From the NCBI RefSeq assembly GCF_019710475.1, contig NZ_JAJFAX010000003.1, positions 434,001-498,000 on the forward strand: a DNA stretch of 64,000 nt, in the 5' to 3' direction. The position numbers and the translations under genes were made by a program. Each line of letters opens with the position of its first letter. The first letter of the stretch is position 1. Positions 50,201 to 57,833 of this stretch are shown here, piece after piece. This DNA is from Glycomyces sp. TRM65418. Its GTDB lineage: Bacteria; Actinomycetota; Actinomycetes; Mycobacteriales; Micromonosporaceae. The notes beneath the pieces were generated by a model that was given only the letters and a program-made list of their open reading frames with translations, was not told where the DNA came from and did no database searches.

Positions 50201-52981
50201 ATGACCGGGCCCGCAGCGACATCTGCGACCCTTCCCCCCGCCGAGGACCGGCCCGGAGGCGTGAGCCGCCGCGGCATCCTCGCCACCACCGCCGGAGTGG
50301 CCGCCGCGGCGGCCTTCCTCGACTCCTCCCCCGCTCACGCCCAGAGCGACACGACCGACGACGCCGGGCCCGACTCAGTCGACCTCGCCTGGCTCGAGGG
50401 CCGGCCCGCCGAATCGCCCGGATCGACCTGGGGCGTCCCCTGGGGGCCGGGCCGGTTCCCCGAGGACCAGCAGTTCCAGCTCGTCGCCGACGACGGCGCG
50501 ACGGTGCCGGTGCAGACCTGGCCCCTTGCGTTCTGGCCGGACGGGTCCCTCAAGTGGACCGGCCACGCCATCGGCCCGGCGGCCACGCAGGAGTCCTTCA
50601 CGCTCAGCGCCGGCGCGCCCGCCGCCCCGGCGTTCCCGGTCACCGTCTCGGACGCGAAGAACCACATCGACGTCAAGACCGGCGTCATCACCGCGCGGAT
50701 CAACAAGCGCGGCACCGACCTCATCAAGCACGTCAAACGCGGCGACCGCACGATCGTCAAAGGCGGGCACCTGGTCAACATCACCCAGGCCGAGGCCCCC
50801 GACCCCGAGACCGGATCGGTCACCCGCGACCGGTTCACCAGCGACATCGAGGAGGTCACGGTCGAGCAGGACGGCCCGGTGCGGGCGGTCGTCAAGGTCC
50901 AGGGCCACCACCGCAAGACCGGCGGCCGCGGCAAGTCCTGGCTGCCGTTCACCGTCCGGTTGTACTTCTACGCGGGCGGCGAGTCCTTCCGCATGGTCCA
51001 CAACTTCGTCTACGACTCCGACGGCGACGACGCCTTCATCGCCGGGCTCGGCGTGCGCTTCAAGGTGGCGCTCACCGACAAGATGTACGACCGGCACATC
51101 AGGTTCGTCGGCGAAGGCCACGGCCAGCTCACGGAAGCGGTCAAGGGCATCACGGGCCTGCGCCGCGACCCGGGCAAGGCGGTGCGCGACGCCCAGATCG
51201 CCGGGAAGGCCCTGCCCGATCCCTCCACCTGGGACCAGCGTGTCACCTCGCGCCTGCACTGGATTCCCGACTGGGGCGACTACTCCCTCACGCAGCTCAC
51301 CAGCGAGGGCTTCGCGATCAAGAAGCGCACCAAGGGCGGCCACGCCTGGGTGCCGGTCGACCAGGGCCGCCGCGCCTCCGGGTTCGCCTACCTCGGCGGA
51401 CCCTCCGGCGGGTTCGGCTTCGGCATGAAGGACTTCTGGCAGCGCCACCCCACCGGGCTCGACATCCGCAACGCCCACACCGACGAGGCCACGGTGACCG
51501 TGTGGATGTGGTCCCCCGAGGCGCAGCCGATGGACAACCGGTTCTACCACGACGGTCTCGGCCAGGACACCTACGCGAAGCAGCTCGACGCCCTCGAGGT
51601 GACCTACGAGGACTACGAACCCGGGTTCGGCACCCCCTACGGCGCGGCCCGCACCACCGAGCTCCAGTTCTGGGTCACCGAAGCCACGCCCGACCGCGAC
51701 CGCCTGGGGCACATGGCCGACGCCGTCCGCGCCCAGCCACAGGTGATCGCCCCCAGCGAGCACATGGCCGCGGCCAAGGCCTTCGGCGGGCTGTTCGGGC
51801 CCGTCGACCGGTCCCACCCGTTCAAGGAGTACGTGGAGGACGTCCTCGACGGCAACTTCGCCTACTACAAGACCGCGCAGGACCAGCGGCACTGGTACGG
51901 CTTCTGGGACTACGGCGACGTCATGCACTCCCAGGACGAGGACCGGAAGGCCTGGCGCTACGACGTGGGCGGCTACGCCTGGGACAACTCCGAGCTCTCG
52001 CCGGACATATGGCTGTGGCTGTACTACCTCCACACCAACGGCGCCGACGCCTTCCGCTTCGCCGAGGCCATGACCCGCAAGACCAGCGAGGTCAACACCT
52101 ACCACCTCGGCGAGTGGGCCGGCCTGGGCACCAGGCACGGCGTGCAGCACTGGGGCGACTCCTCCAAGCAGGTCCGCGTCTCCAACGCGAACTACCTGCG
52201 GTACTTCTACTACCTCACCGCCGACGAACGCACCGGCGACCAGCTGCGCGCGCTGTCGGACTCCGAGAAGACCGCCCTGGTCCTCGACACCGGCCGCAAG
52301 ATCCGCCAGGACGAGTACGTGCCCGACCCGACCGCGCTCGAGATCGGATTCGGCACGAGCTGGGCGCCCCTGGCCGCGGCGTGGCTGACCGAATGGGAGC
52401 GCCGCGGCCCGGACTGGGAGGCGTGCAAGGACAAGATCCTCGGCACCATGGAGACCATCGCCGCGCAGCCCAACGGCATCGCGCAGGGCTCCGCGCTGTA
52501 CAACATGGAGACCCGCCGGTACGCCATCGCCGAGAACCCGGTCACGGAGCGCAGCAACCTCTCCAACGGCTTCGGCCGCCTGGAGATCATCCCCGAGCTC
52601 CTCGTGAACGTGGACATGCCCGCGTTCGAGGCGGACTGGCTCAAGTACGGGCGCTTCTACATCGCCACCCGCGCCGAGCAGGAGGCCGAGTACGGCGGCC
52701 GTTTCGGCGACCTGTTCCTGTGGGCGTACTCGCGGGCGGCCGCGTACGCGGCCGTCAAGACCGGCGACGACGCCCTCGCCGCGAAGGCGTGGCAGGTGTT
52801 CCAGACCCAGTACCCGTGGTGGGAGGGCAACCAGGGATGGCCGCACGAGACCCAGAAGGTCGCGGACACGCTCAACCCGACCGACTGGTGGCCGCGCATG
52901 TCCACCAATGACGCCGCGCAGTGGGGCGCGGCCGCGATCCAGAACCTCGCGCTGATCGGGGACCACGTCCCCGACGAGTAG
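50201..52981 (+). CDS. Tat-exported exo-rhamnogalacturonan lyase, PL26 (PcRGLX/YetA-like)
   Basis: 926 residues. A twin-arginine signal, SRRGILATTAGVAAAAAFLD (about 25-44) with a cut near AHA-QS, shows export as a folded protein. The N-terminal RIFT-barrel-like domain (about 60-250: DLAWLEGRPAESPGSTWGVP, VPVQTWPLAFWPDGSLKWTG) is the PcRGLX/YetA-type N-domain. The large helical domain after about 520 has WYGFWDYGDVMHSQDEDRKA and WAGLGTRHGVQHWGD. PL26 enzymes release unsaturated galacturonosyl-rhamnose from rhamnogalacturonan ends. ATG after GGAGG at five bases. The large protein is transcribed alone and followed by a terminator. Confidence 0.87.
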   Translation: MTGPAATSATLPPAEDRPGGVSRRGILATTAGVAAAAAFLDSSPAHAQSDTTDDAGPDSVDLAWLEGRPAESPGSTWGVPWGPGRFPEDQQFQLVADDGATVPVQTWPLAFWPDGSLKWTGHAIGPAATQESFTLSAGAPAAPAFPVTVSDAKNHIDVKTGVITARINKRGTDLIKHVKRGDRTIVKGGHLVNITQAEAPDPETGSVTRDRFTSDIEEVTVEQDGPVRAVVKVQGHHRKTGGRGKSWLPFTVRLYFYAGGESFRMVHNFVYDSDGDDAFIAGLGVRFKVALTDKMYDRHIRFVGEGHGQLTEAVKGITGLRRDPGKAVRDAQIAGKALPDPSTWDQRVTSRLHWIPDWGDYSLTQLTSEGFAIKKRTKGGHAWVPVDQGRRASGFAYLGGPSGGFGFGMKDFWQRHPTGLDIRNAHTDEATVTVWMWSPEAQPMDNRFYHDGLGQDTYAKQLDALEVTYEDYEPGFGTPYGAARTTELQFWVTEATPDRDRLGHMADAVRAQPQVIAPSEHMAAAKAFGGLFGPVDRSHPFKEYVEDVLDGNFAYYKTAQDQRHWYGFWDYGDVMHSQDEDRKAWRYDVGGYAWDNSELSPDIWLWLYYLHTNGADAFRFAEAMTRKTSEVNTYHLGEWAGLGTRHGVQHWGDSSKQVRVSNANYLRYFYYLTADERTGDQLRALSDSEKTALVLDTGRKIRQDEYVPDPTALEIGFGTSWAPLAAAWLTEWERRGPDWEACKDKILGTMETIAAQPNGIAQGSALYNMETRRYAIAENPVTERSNLSNGFGRLEIIPELLVNVDMPAFEADWLKYGRFYIATRAEQEAEYGGRFGDLFLWAYSRAAAYAAVKTGDDALAAKAWQVFQTQYPWWEGNQGWPHETQKVADTLNPTDWWPRMSTNDAAQWGAAAIQNLALIGDHVPDE

Positions 52982-52991
52982 CGGAGGAGGC

Positions 52992-53021
52992 GAGCGGGGC
53001 GGGCTTCGGCCCGCCCCGCTC
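52992..53021. terminator. Bidirectional UUCG-loop terminator
   Basis: GAGCGGGGCGGGC (52992-53004) pairs perfectly with GCCCGCCCCGCTC (53009-53021) around the tetraloop TTCG. It ends the PL26 transcript, and its right arm touches the stop codon of the convergent DUF2017 gene. Confidence 0.88.
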
Positions 53022-53616
53022 AGCGCGTCATCGCCTCGACCAGGGTGTCCTGCAGGCCCGTGAGCCAGTCGTAGACCATCGCCAGGGGCTTGCGCACGTC
53101 GGCGTCCGGCAGCTCGCGCAGCTCCTCGTACACCTCGTCGTCGGTGATCTCCAGCCGCGTGGCGATGGCCAGCCGCAGGTCGTTCAAGGTGCCGAGCCAA
53201 TGCCGGCACTCGTCGGGCTTCAGGTGGAGCATCACGCGGCGGTCCCCCACCGGGTCGAGCGCGTCCAGCGAGCGGATCACCGCCAGCGCGTCCTCGCGTT
53301 TGCGGGCGCGCAGGTCGTTCTCGGTGAAGCGGCGGAACTCGGCGGAGGCGGCGCGGGCGTCGATCTCGTCCGCGGGGCCGTCGGGATCGGTGTAGGCGTC
53401 GGGGAAGAGGCGGGCCAGGACGGGGTCGGCGGGCGGCTCGCTCGGTCCGGCGTCGAACGCGGATTCGATGAGCTCCTCGGCGTCGCCGCCGAGGGCGCCG
53501 CAGGGGCCGATCAGCTCCACGAGCTGCTCGGCGTAGTCGCGCAGGACCGCGATCTCGACGTCGTCGAAGTCCACGGCCGCGCCGCCGCCGCGCAGCGGCT
53601 TGAAGTAGCCCGCCAT
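53020..53616 (-). CDS. DUF2017 family protein (AosR-like)
   Basis: 198 residues. The conserved core includes FDDVEIAVLRDYAEQLVEL (about 17-35), LDALDPVGDRRVMLHLKPDE and WLGTLNDLRLAIATRLEI. DUF2017 proteins follow clpS in most actinobacteria; the mycobacterial member AosR is described as an oxidative-stress-responsive regulator of a cysteine-biosynthesis operon. The mec/cysO/cysM genes that usually follow are not here. Its ATG overlaps the clpS stop by one base. Confidence 0.88.
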   Translation of the reverse strand: MAGYFKPLRGGGAAVDFDDVEIAVLRDYAEQLVELIGPCGALGGDAEELIESAFDAGPSEPPADPVLARLFPDAYTDPDGPADEIDARAASAEFRRFTENDLRARKREDALAVIRSLDALDPVGDRRVMLHLKPDECRHWLGTLNDLRLAIATRLEITDDEVYEELRELPDADVRKPLAMVYDWLTGLQDTLVEAMTR

Positions 53617-53966
53617 CAACGGTCCTGCCGGAGGGTCGCCCAGAGGCCGTAGCCGTGCATGGCCTGCACGTCGCGCTCCATCTCCTCGCGGCTGCCGCTG
53701 GAGACCACCGCGCGGCCCTTGTTGTGGACGTCGAGCATCAGCTGGTTCGCCTTCGCTTCGGAGTAGCCGAAGTACGTCTGGAAGACGTACGCCACGTAGC
53801 TCATGAGATTGACGGGGTCGTTGTGGACGATCGTGATCCACGGCGGGTCGGGTTCGGCGACCTCGGCGGGCGTCGCGGACGGGGCCGAGCGCTCGGTCTC
53901 GGCCGGGGCGCCGAATGCGCTCCGGTACGGCGGGACGGCGGTCGCGGATGGCGGATGGGCGCTCAC
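53616..53966 (-). CDS. clpS: ATP-dependent Clp protease adaptor ClpS
   Basis: 116 residues. A disordered N-terminal tail of about 40 residues precedes the ClpS core: [20 protein letters not shown] (about 42-61) with the Asn-Asp of the N-end-rule pocket, then [20 protein letters not shown]. It delivers substrates with destabilising N-termini to ClpC/ClpP. GTG start at 53966. It is directly followed by DUF2017. Confidence 0.93.
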   Translation of the reverse strand: MSAHPPSATAVPPYRSAFGAPAETERSAPSATPAEVAEPDPPWITIVHNDPVNLMSYVAYVFQTYFGYSEAKANQLMLDVHNKGRAVVSSGSREEMERDVQAMHGYGLWATLRQDR

Positions 53967-54350
53967 ACACCAATGCTGCCATCAGGAGCGGATCCGGTGG
54001 GCCGCGGTGGCGACGGGTATCGGATTGATCTCCGAACCGCTCGACGGCTTCGGGGATGCGGCGGGCGTCCCCGGCGCCGAGACGCCCGCGACCGAGGCCG
54101 CGACGCGGCGCTGCGAGCACGAGGGCGGCACCGGGAGGGAACCGGTCTCCCGCTTCGGCTCGCGCGAGCGGATGCGGCAGCTCGACGAAAGGCGCGCGGC
54201 CGCGGGCCTTCGGCCTGCCTGATGGCCGGCCGGGAAACCGCCGCCGCCGACCGCGAGTCGGCGGCGGTAGCCTGTACCCCGACAGCCTCCCCGGTCGGGC
54301 GGCACGCCGCCGCCGACGGAGACCACGATCGACCAGGAAGACGGAGCCGC
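53967..54350. other. 384-bp gap between divergent clpS and HAD genes
   Basis: I find no convincing gene. The plus strand has a 139-codon frame (53803-54222), but it runs antisense through clpS and shows no ribosome site or domain. Near the HAD gene, GGCGGTAGCCTGT gives a possible -10 around 54268. Otherwise it is GC-rich sequence without clear inverted repeats. Confidence 0.4.
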
Positions 54351-55034
54351 ATGCCCGCGCAGCCCGACATCGATGTGCTCGTGTTCGACCTCCTCGGCAC
54401 CCTCGTCGACGAACCCGGCGGCATCAAGGCCGCCATCGCCGAGGCGGCCCCGGACGCCGACGTCGACGACATGGCCGAGGCGTGGGCGGGCCACGTGGCC
54501 CGACTGCAGCGGCAGATCGTCGACGGCGAGCGGCCCTACGCCAGTAGCGAGGCGATCGACCGCGAGGCCGCCGGGCTGGTGGCCGCGGAGTGCGGCGTCA
54601 CCGACGCCGCGGCGATCGACCGGCTCGCGACCGCCGGGCGTCGGCTCGACCCCTGGCCCGACACCGTCGCGTCCCTCGACCGCCTCGCGGCGCGCTTCCC
54701 GATCGTGGGCCTGTCCAACGCGAGCCGGGCGACCCTCCCGCGGCTGAGCGCCCACGCCGGGCTGCGCTGGCACTTCCTGCTCTCGGCGGAGGACGTGCAG
54801 ACCTACAAGCCCGCACCCGACGTGTACCGGCTCGCGCTCCTCCTCGCCGGGACGGCGGCCTCCCGCGTCCTCATGGTCGCCGCCCACGCCTGGGACCTCC
54901 GCGGCGCGCAGGCGATGGGCCTGAGCACCGCCTATGTGCGGCGTCCGATCGGCGACGCGCCCCTCGCCGGCGACGCGTTCGACTTCGAGGCCGAGAGCCT
55001 GGCCGGCCTCGCGGACGTCCTGCTCGACCGCTGA
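54351..55034 (+). CDS. HAD-superfamily hydrolase, haloacid dehalogenase type II-like
   Basis: 227 residues. Motif I is VLVFDLLGTLVDEPGG, with nucleophile Asp13. Motif II is LSNAS (Ser/Asn near 122), the motif III Lys lies in YKPAPDVYRLAL near 153, and motif IV MVAAHAWDLRGAQAMG. The AHAWD pattern is typical of (S)-2-haloacid dehalogenases. It may hydrolyse a 2-haloacid or a small phosphate ester. ATG at 54351 after GGAG at six bases. Divergent from clpS. Confidence 0.83.
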   Translation: MPAQPDIDVLVFDLLGTLVDEPGGIKAAIAEAAPDADVDDMAEAWAGHVARLQRQIVDGERPYASSEAIDREAAGLVAAECGVTDAAAIDRLATAGRRLDPWPDTVASLDRLAARFPIVGLSNASRATLPRLSAHAGLRWHFLLSAEDVQTYKPAPDVYRLALLLAGTAASRVLMVAAHAWDLRGAQAMGLSTAYVRRPIGDAPLAGDAFDFEAESLAGLADVLLDR

Positions 55035-55159
55035 GAGCGCCCACTTGCCGGAGGTATGGCCTAAATCGGGGGCGGCCACTTTTGCCGACTGTCAGTAGTG
55101 GAGTCGATCCGCTTCAATTGCGTCGTACCTGAGCAACCCTCGATGACAGGAAGAACACT

Positions 55160-55303
55160 GTGCGACGCATGATCGTTTCGCTGGCCCTCTCCCTCACCGC
55201 GCTCCTCGTGTTCGGCCTGGCCGCCACCGGGACCGGCCATGCCGACGAGGCCGACCTCGCCGGCAACGGCTGGGGCAACGGCGGCCCGGCGGTCGGAGGG
55301 TAA
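55160..55303 (+). CDS. Small secreted peptide (47 residues)
   Basis: GTG start seven bases after AGGAAG. The product begins MRRMIVSLALSLTALLVFGL, a signal peptide with an Arg pair and a hydrophobic core, and a likely cut after TGHA. This leaves a 19-residue mature peptide, DEADLAGNGWGNGGPAVGG, which is acidic then Gly/Asn-rich, with no Cys, Ser or Lys. That argues against a lanthipeptide or lasso precursor. It stands alone, convergent with the TrmB-LuxR regulator and just before the AmCP cluster, with a shared terminator between. A signalling or surface role is possible. I do not recognise the family. Confidence 0.6.
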   Translation: MRRMIVSLALSLTALLVFGLAATGTGHADEADLAGNGWGNGGPAVGG

Positions 55304-55333
55304 CCGAATCCGGCACCACCCCGGCTCCGAACA

Positions 55334-55362
55334 CGGCATCGCGCCTTCACGGCGCGGTGCCG
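55334..55362. terminator. Bidirectional terminator between peptide gene and LuxR-type gene
   Basis: CGGCATCGCGCC (55334-55345) pairs with GGCGCGGTGCCG (55351-55362), with one T-G wobble, around the loop TTCAC. It lies between the convergent small peptide and regulator genes. Confidence 0.78.
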
Positions 55363-55374
55363 TCGTCGTTCGGG

Positions 55375-56361
55375 TCAGATCAGGTCGGCCTCGCAGATGA
55401 GACCGCGGGCCGAGGCCAGCGCGCCGAGTTGGAAGCGGCTGCGCGCCCCGAGGCGCTTGGTGAGGTCCTCGGAGAGGCGCCGGATCGTGCGGTGGGAGAC
55501 CTTCATCTGGCGGGCCGCCGAGGCGTCGGTGTGGCCCTGGGCCCAGAGTTTGAGCACGTGCTGCTCCTGGGCGGTGAGCGGCTCGGCGCGGCCGGGGCGG
55601 CGGCGGGTCAAGGGCTGGGCGTCGGCCCAGATGTTGATGAACAGGGCGACCATCGCCTGGATGATGACGCGGTTGCCGAGGACGAGCGCCCCGATCTCGC
55701 AGTCCAGGTCGTCGATGGGGATGATGGCGCGCTCGCGGTCGAAGACGATCATCCGCAGCGGCAGGGACGGCGCGGTGCGGACCTCGCCGCCCGACTCGAT
55801 CTCCCAGTTCAGGGCTTCCATGGTGTAGGGGTCGTTGCGGACGGCGTCGAGGTAGACCGACTTCATCCGCACCCCGCGCTTGAGGACGTCCTCGTCGACC
55901 GCCTGCGCCTCTTCGAAGGTCTCGGGGGTGAGCTTGCCGACGGGGACGAGGATGAGCTGCTCCTCGACGCATGCGGCGGCGAGCTCGGCGATGCGGGCGC
56001 GGATGGCCTTGAGCCCGATGAGCTGCTCCACGCCGCTGTCCCCGGGGGCCTTGGCCCCGTACTTGGAGAGCATGCGGGTCATGGCCATCCGGCCCTCTTC
56101 GAGCTGGTGCTGCATGTTGGCGACCGCGGCCTGCTGCCTGGCGAGGAGCGAGGCGAGACCGACCTGCGGGTCCACGAGGGAGACCCGGCCGTCCTCGTTG
56201 GTGATCAGGGCGGCGCGGCTGAGGTCGTCGATGGCGGTCTGCACCGCGTCGCGCTCGCACTGGGTCAGCTCGGCCAGCTTCGCCACCTCGAGGGTCGGAT
56301 TGTCGAGCAGCGCGAGATAGACGGCTTCGGTCTCCGAGTCGAATCCGAAGGTGCTGAGCAT
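55375..56361 (-). CDS. TrmB-like / LuxR-type HTH transcriptional regulator
   Basis: 328 residues. The N-terminal TrmB-like winged helix (about 1-60: FGFDSETEAVYLALLDNPTL, LTQCERDAVQTAIDDLSRA) is followed by a short coiled coil (about 70-98) and a central sensor-like domain. The C-terminal LuxR HTH is at about 265-325 (LTAQEQHVLKLWAQGHTDAS, VSHRTIRRLSEDLTKRLGA). This combination is common in actinobacteria near secondary-metabolite genes. ATG at 56361, six bases after GGAAGGA. It is divergent from the AmCP cluster across 393 bp and convergent with the small secreted peptide, so it is the likely cluster-situated regulator. Confidence 0.83.
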   Translation of the reverse strand: MLSTFGFDSETEAVYLALLDNPTLEVAKLAELTQCERDAVQTAIDDLSRAALITNEDGRVSLVDPQVGLASLLARQQAAVANMQHQLEEGRMAMTRMLSKYGAKAPGDSGVEQLIGLKAIRARIAELAAACVEEQLILVPVGKLTPETFEEAQAVDEDVLKRGVRMKSVYLDAVRNDPYTMEALNWEIESGGEVRTAPSLPLRMIVFDRERAIIPIDDLDCEIGALVLGNRVIIQAMVALFINIWADAQPLTRRRPGRAEPLTAQEQHVLKLWAQGHTDASAARQMKVSHRTIRRLSEDLTKRLGARSRFQLGALASARGLICEADLI

Positions 56362-56488
56362 GGGGGTCCTTCCGAGGGGGGAACCGGCCCGGGTCCCGGG
56401 CGGATTCGGCGACGGCAGGTGGTGCACCGCGAGCGGAGCGGATCGGCCCGACCGGGACACCGGCGTCGCGGTTCGGTCACCGGTCGAA

Positions 56489-56510
56489 ATATAACACGCA
56501 TATAACACGC
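56489..56510 (-). repeat. Two contiguous 11-bp direct repeats ATATAACACGC
   Basis: ATATAACACGC occurs at 56489-56499 and again at 56500-56510 with no gap, followed by a degenerate GCGCATACG. On the minus strand the repeats give TTATAT, a plausible -10 for the TrmB-LuxR gene about 130 bp downstream. The 11-bp period is one helical turn, so a regulator could bind the same face twice. This AT-rich island is unusual in the window. Confidence 0.6.
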
Positions 56511-56653
56511 GCGCATACGAAGTGGAAGCGCCTCGCTGCGCACGGTCACTCCGGAGGCCGGCGGCTTCGACCGTCCGAAGCGAACAGGGGACGCGTCCGG
56601 AGGCGGGTCCGGTTGCCTCCGTCGCCGTCTCGGTCCGTGGCAGAAATGCTCGC

Positions 56654-56694
56654 ACTCCCGTGCGCACAAGTGACCACTGACGACTCCCGTGCGC
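56654..56694 (+). repeat. Two 12-bp direct repeats ACTCCCGTGCGC upstream of the carrier-protein gene
   Basis: ACTCCCGTGCGC lies at 56654-56665 and 56683-56694, 29 bp apart, 60-100 bp before the LysW-like ATG. It may be an activator site for the AmCP operon. Chance in GC-rich DNA cannot be ruled out. Confidence 0.4.
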
Positions 56695-56754
56695 GGCGGC
56701 CAGAGTTGGACGCGAACCCTCCCCCACCTTCAGGAAGGAACCGGTGGCCGCCAC

Positions 56755-56943
56755 ATGAGCACTCAGACCGCCTCCGCCGACTGCCTCGTCTGCGACGCGC
56801 CCTTCACCATCGACGCCGATTGGGAGAAGGGCGAGATCGTCGAATGCGCCTCCTGCGGCCAAGAGCACGAGATCGCCGAGCAGACCCCCGAACGCACCCG
56901 CGTCGAACTCGCCCCCGAGGTCGAAGAGGACTGGGGCGAGTGA
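56755..56943 (+). CDS. lysW: LysW-like amino-group carrier protein (AmCP)
   Basis: 62 residues, small and acidic. A zinc-ribbon has two CxxC pairs (Cys10/Cys13 in DCLVCD and Cys31/Cys34 in ECASCG). The C-terminus ends in EEDWGE, the signature of LysW carriers; the terminal Glu side chain is where the substrate amino group is attached. It protects and carries the growing amino acid through the ligase, kinase, reductase, transketolase and aminotransferase steps encoded downstream. Its stop overlaps the GTG of the LysX-type ligase. In lysine or arginine synthesis the same carrier works with aminoadipate or glutamate; here the neighbours point to a specialised product. Confidence 0.92.
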   Translation: MSTQTASADCLVCDAPFTIDADWEKGEIVECASCGQEHEIAEQTPERTRVELAPEVEEDWGE

Positions 56944-57818
56944 ACGACCTGCAGGCCGACGTCCTCCTGTCGGTCACCGTGCTCCGCCCCGAGGAGAAGC
57001 TCCTCGGGGCGGCGCTCCGGGCGCGCGGCCTCGCCGTGACGACCCTCCTGCCGCCCGACCTCGGCGCGGTCGTCCGCGGCGGGTCCGCCGCCCGGCTCGG
57101 CCTGATCCGCAACGTCTCCCATCAGCAGGCCCACACCACGGCGCGGCTGCTCGAGCACTCGGGCATCGACGTCCTCAACCGCTCCTCGGCCATCGAGGCC
57201 TGCGGCGACAAGGGCATCCAGGCGCTCATGTTCTCCCGTCACGGCGTCCCCCACCCCGAATCGCACCTCGCGTTCAGCTTCGATCAGGTGCGCGAGGCCG
57301 TCGCGGCGTTCGGGTGGCCCTCGGTCGTCAAACCGGTCAGCGGCTCCTGGGGCCGGGGCGTCACCCGCATGGTCAACGTCGAGTGCGTGGACGCGTGGAT
57401 CGGCGGCCGCGAGTCCGCCGACGCCGCCGGGAAGCTCTTCCCGGTCCTCGTGCAGGAGTACGTCGACAAGCCCGGCCACGACCTGCGGGTCGTCGTCGTC
57501 GGCGCCGAACCGGTGGCGGCCATCCGCCGCGTCTCCGAGCACTGGCGCACCAACACCACGCTCGGCGCCGACGTCGAGCGCCTCGAGGTCACCGACGAGA
57601 TGTCCGAGCTGTGCCGCAAGGTGACCGACATCCTCGGCGAGGGCTTCTACGGCATCGACCTGGTCGAGGACCGCGCCGCCGGCGAACTCAAGGTCCTGGA
57701 GGTCAACGCCAACCCCGAGTTCGCGAAGTCCTCCATGGTGCACGGCGTCGACATCGCCGCCGCCGTGGCCGAACACGTCAGCGCGAACCTCGCCACCACC
57801 CTGCCGGCCGCCGGCTGA
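56940..57818 (+). CDS. lysX: LysX/RimK-type ATP-grasp ligase loading the carrier protein
   Basis: 292 residues of the RimK/LysX ATP-grasp family. VLNRSSAIEACGDKGIQALM (about 75-94) matches the N-domain/ATP-grasp boundary. Nucleotide and metal sites are in VVKPVSGSWGRGV (about 132-144), VQEYVDKPGHDLRVVVVG and VLEVNANPEFAKSS near the C-terminus. The NxNPEF form resembles glutamate-using ArgX/LysX enzymes. It should join the alpha-amino group of glutamate to the C-terminal Glu of the carrier. GTGA overlap with the carrier gene. Confidence 0.9.
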   Translation: MNDLQADVLLSVTVLRPEEKLLGAALRARGLAVTTLLPPDLGAVVRGGSAARLGLIRNVSHQQAHTTARLLEHSGIDVLNRSSAIEACGDKGIQALMFSRHGVPHPESHLAFSFDQVREAVAAFGWPSVVKPVSGSWGRGVTRMVNVECVDAWIGGRESADAAGKLFPVLVQEYVDKPGHDLRVVVVGAEPVAAIRRVSEHWRTNTTLGADVERLEVTDEMSELCRKVTDILGEGFYGIDLVEDRAAGELKVLEVNANPEFAKSSMVHGVDIAAAVAEHVSANLATTLPAAG

Positions 57819-57833
57819 GAAGGAGGAGTCCGC

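Larger units (their letters stand above)
56362..56754. other. 393-bp intergenic region between the regulator and the AmCP operon
   Basis: No gene is seen. It contains the tandem 11-bp direct repeats at 56489-56510 (regulator side), a pair of 12-bp direct repeats at 56654-56694 (AmCP side), and AAGGAACCGGTGG before the carrier-protein ATG. It should hold both divergent promoters. Confidence 0.6.

Noticed and set aside
53803-54222. 139-codon plus-strand frame in the clpS/HAD gap
   Set aside because: It runs antisense into clpS, has no ribosome site or recognisable domain, and reflects GC-rich codon bias on the other strand.
55160-55303. Lanthipeptide, lasso or thiopeptide precursor
   Set aside because: The mature region has no Cys, Ser or Thr for ring formation, and no modification enzyme is adjacent. 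A signal peptide is present instead.
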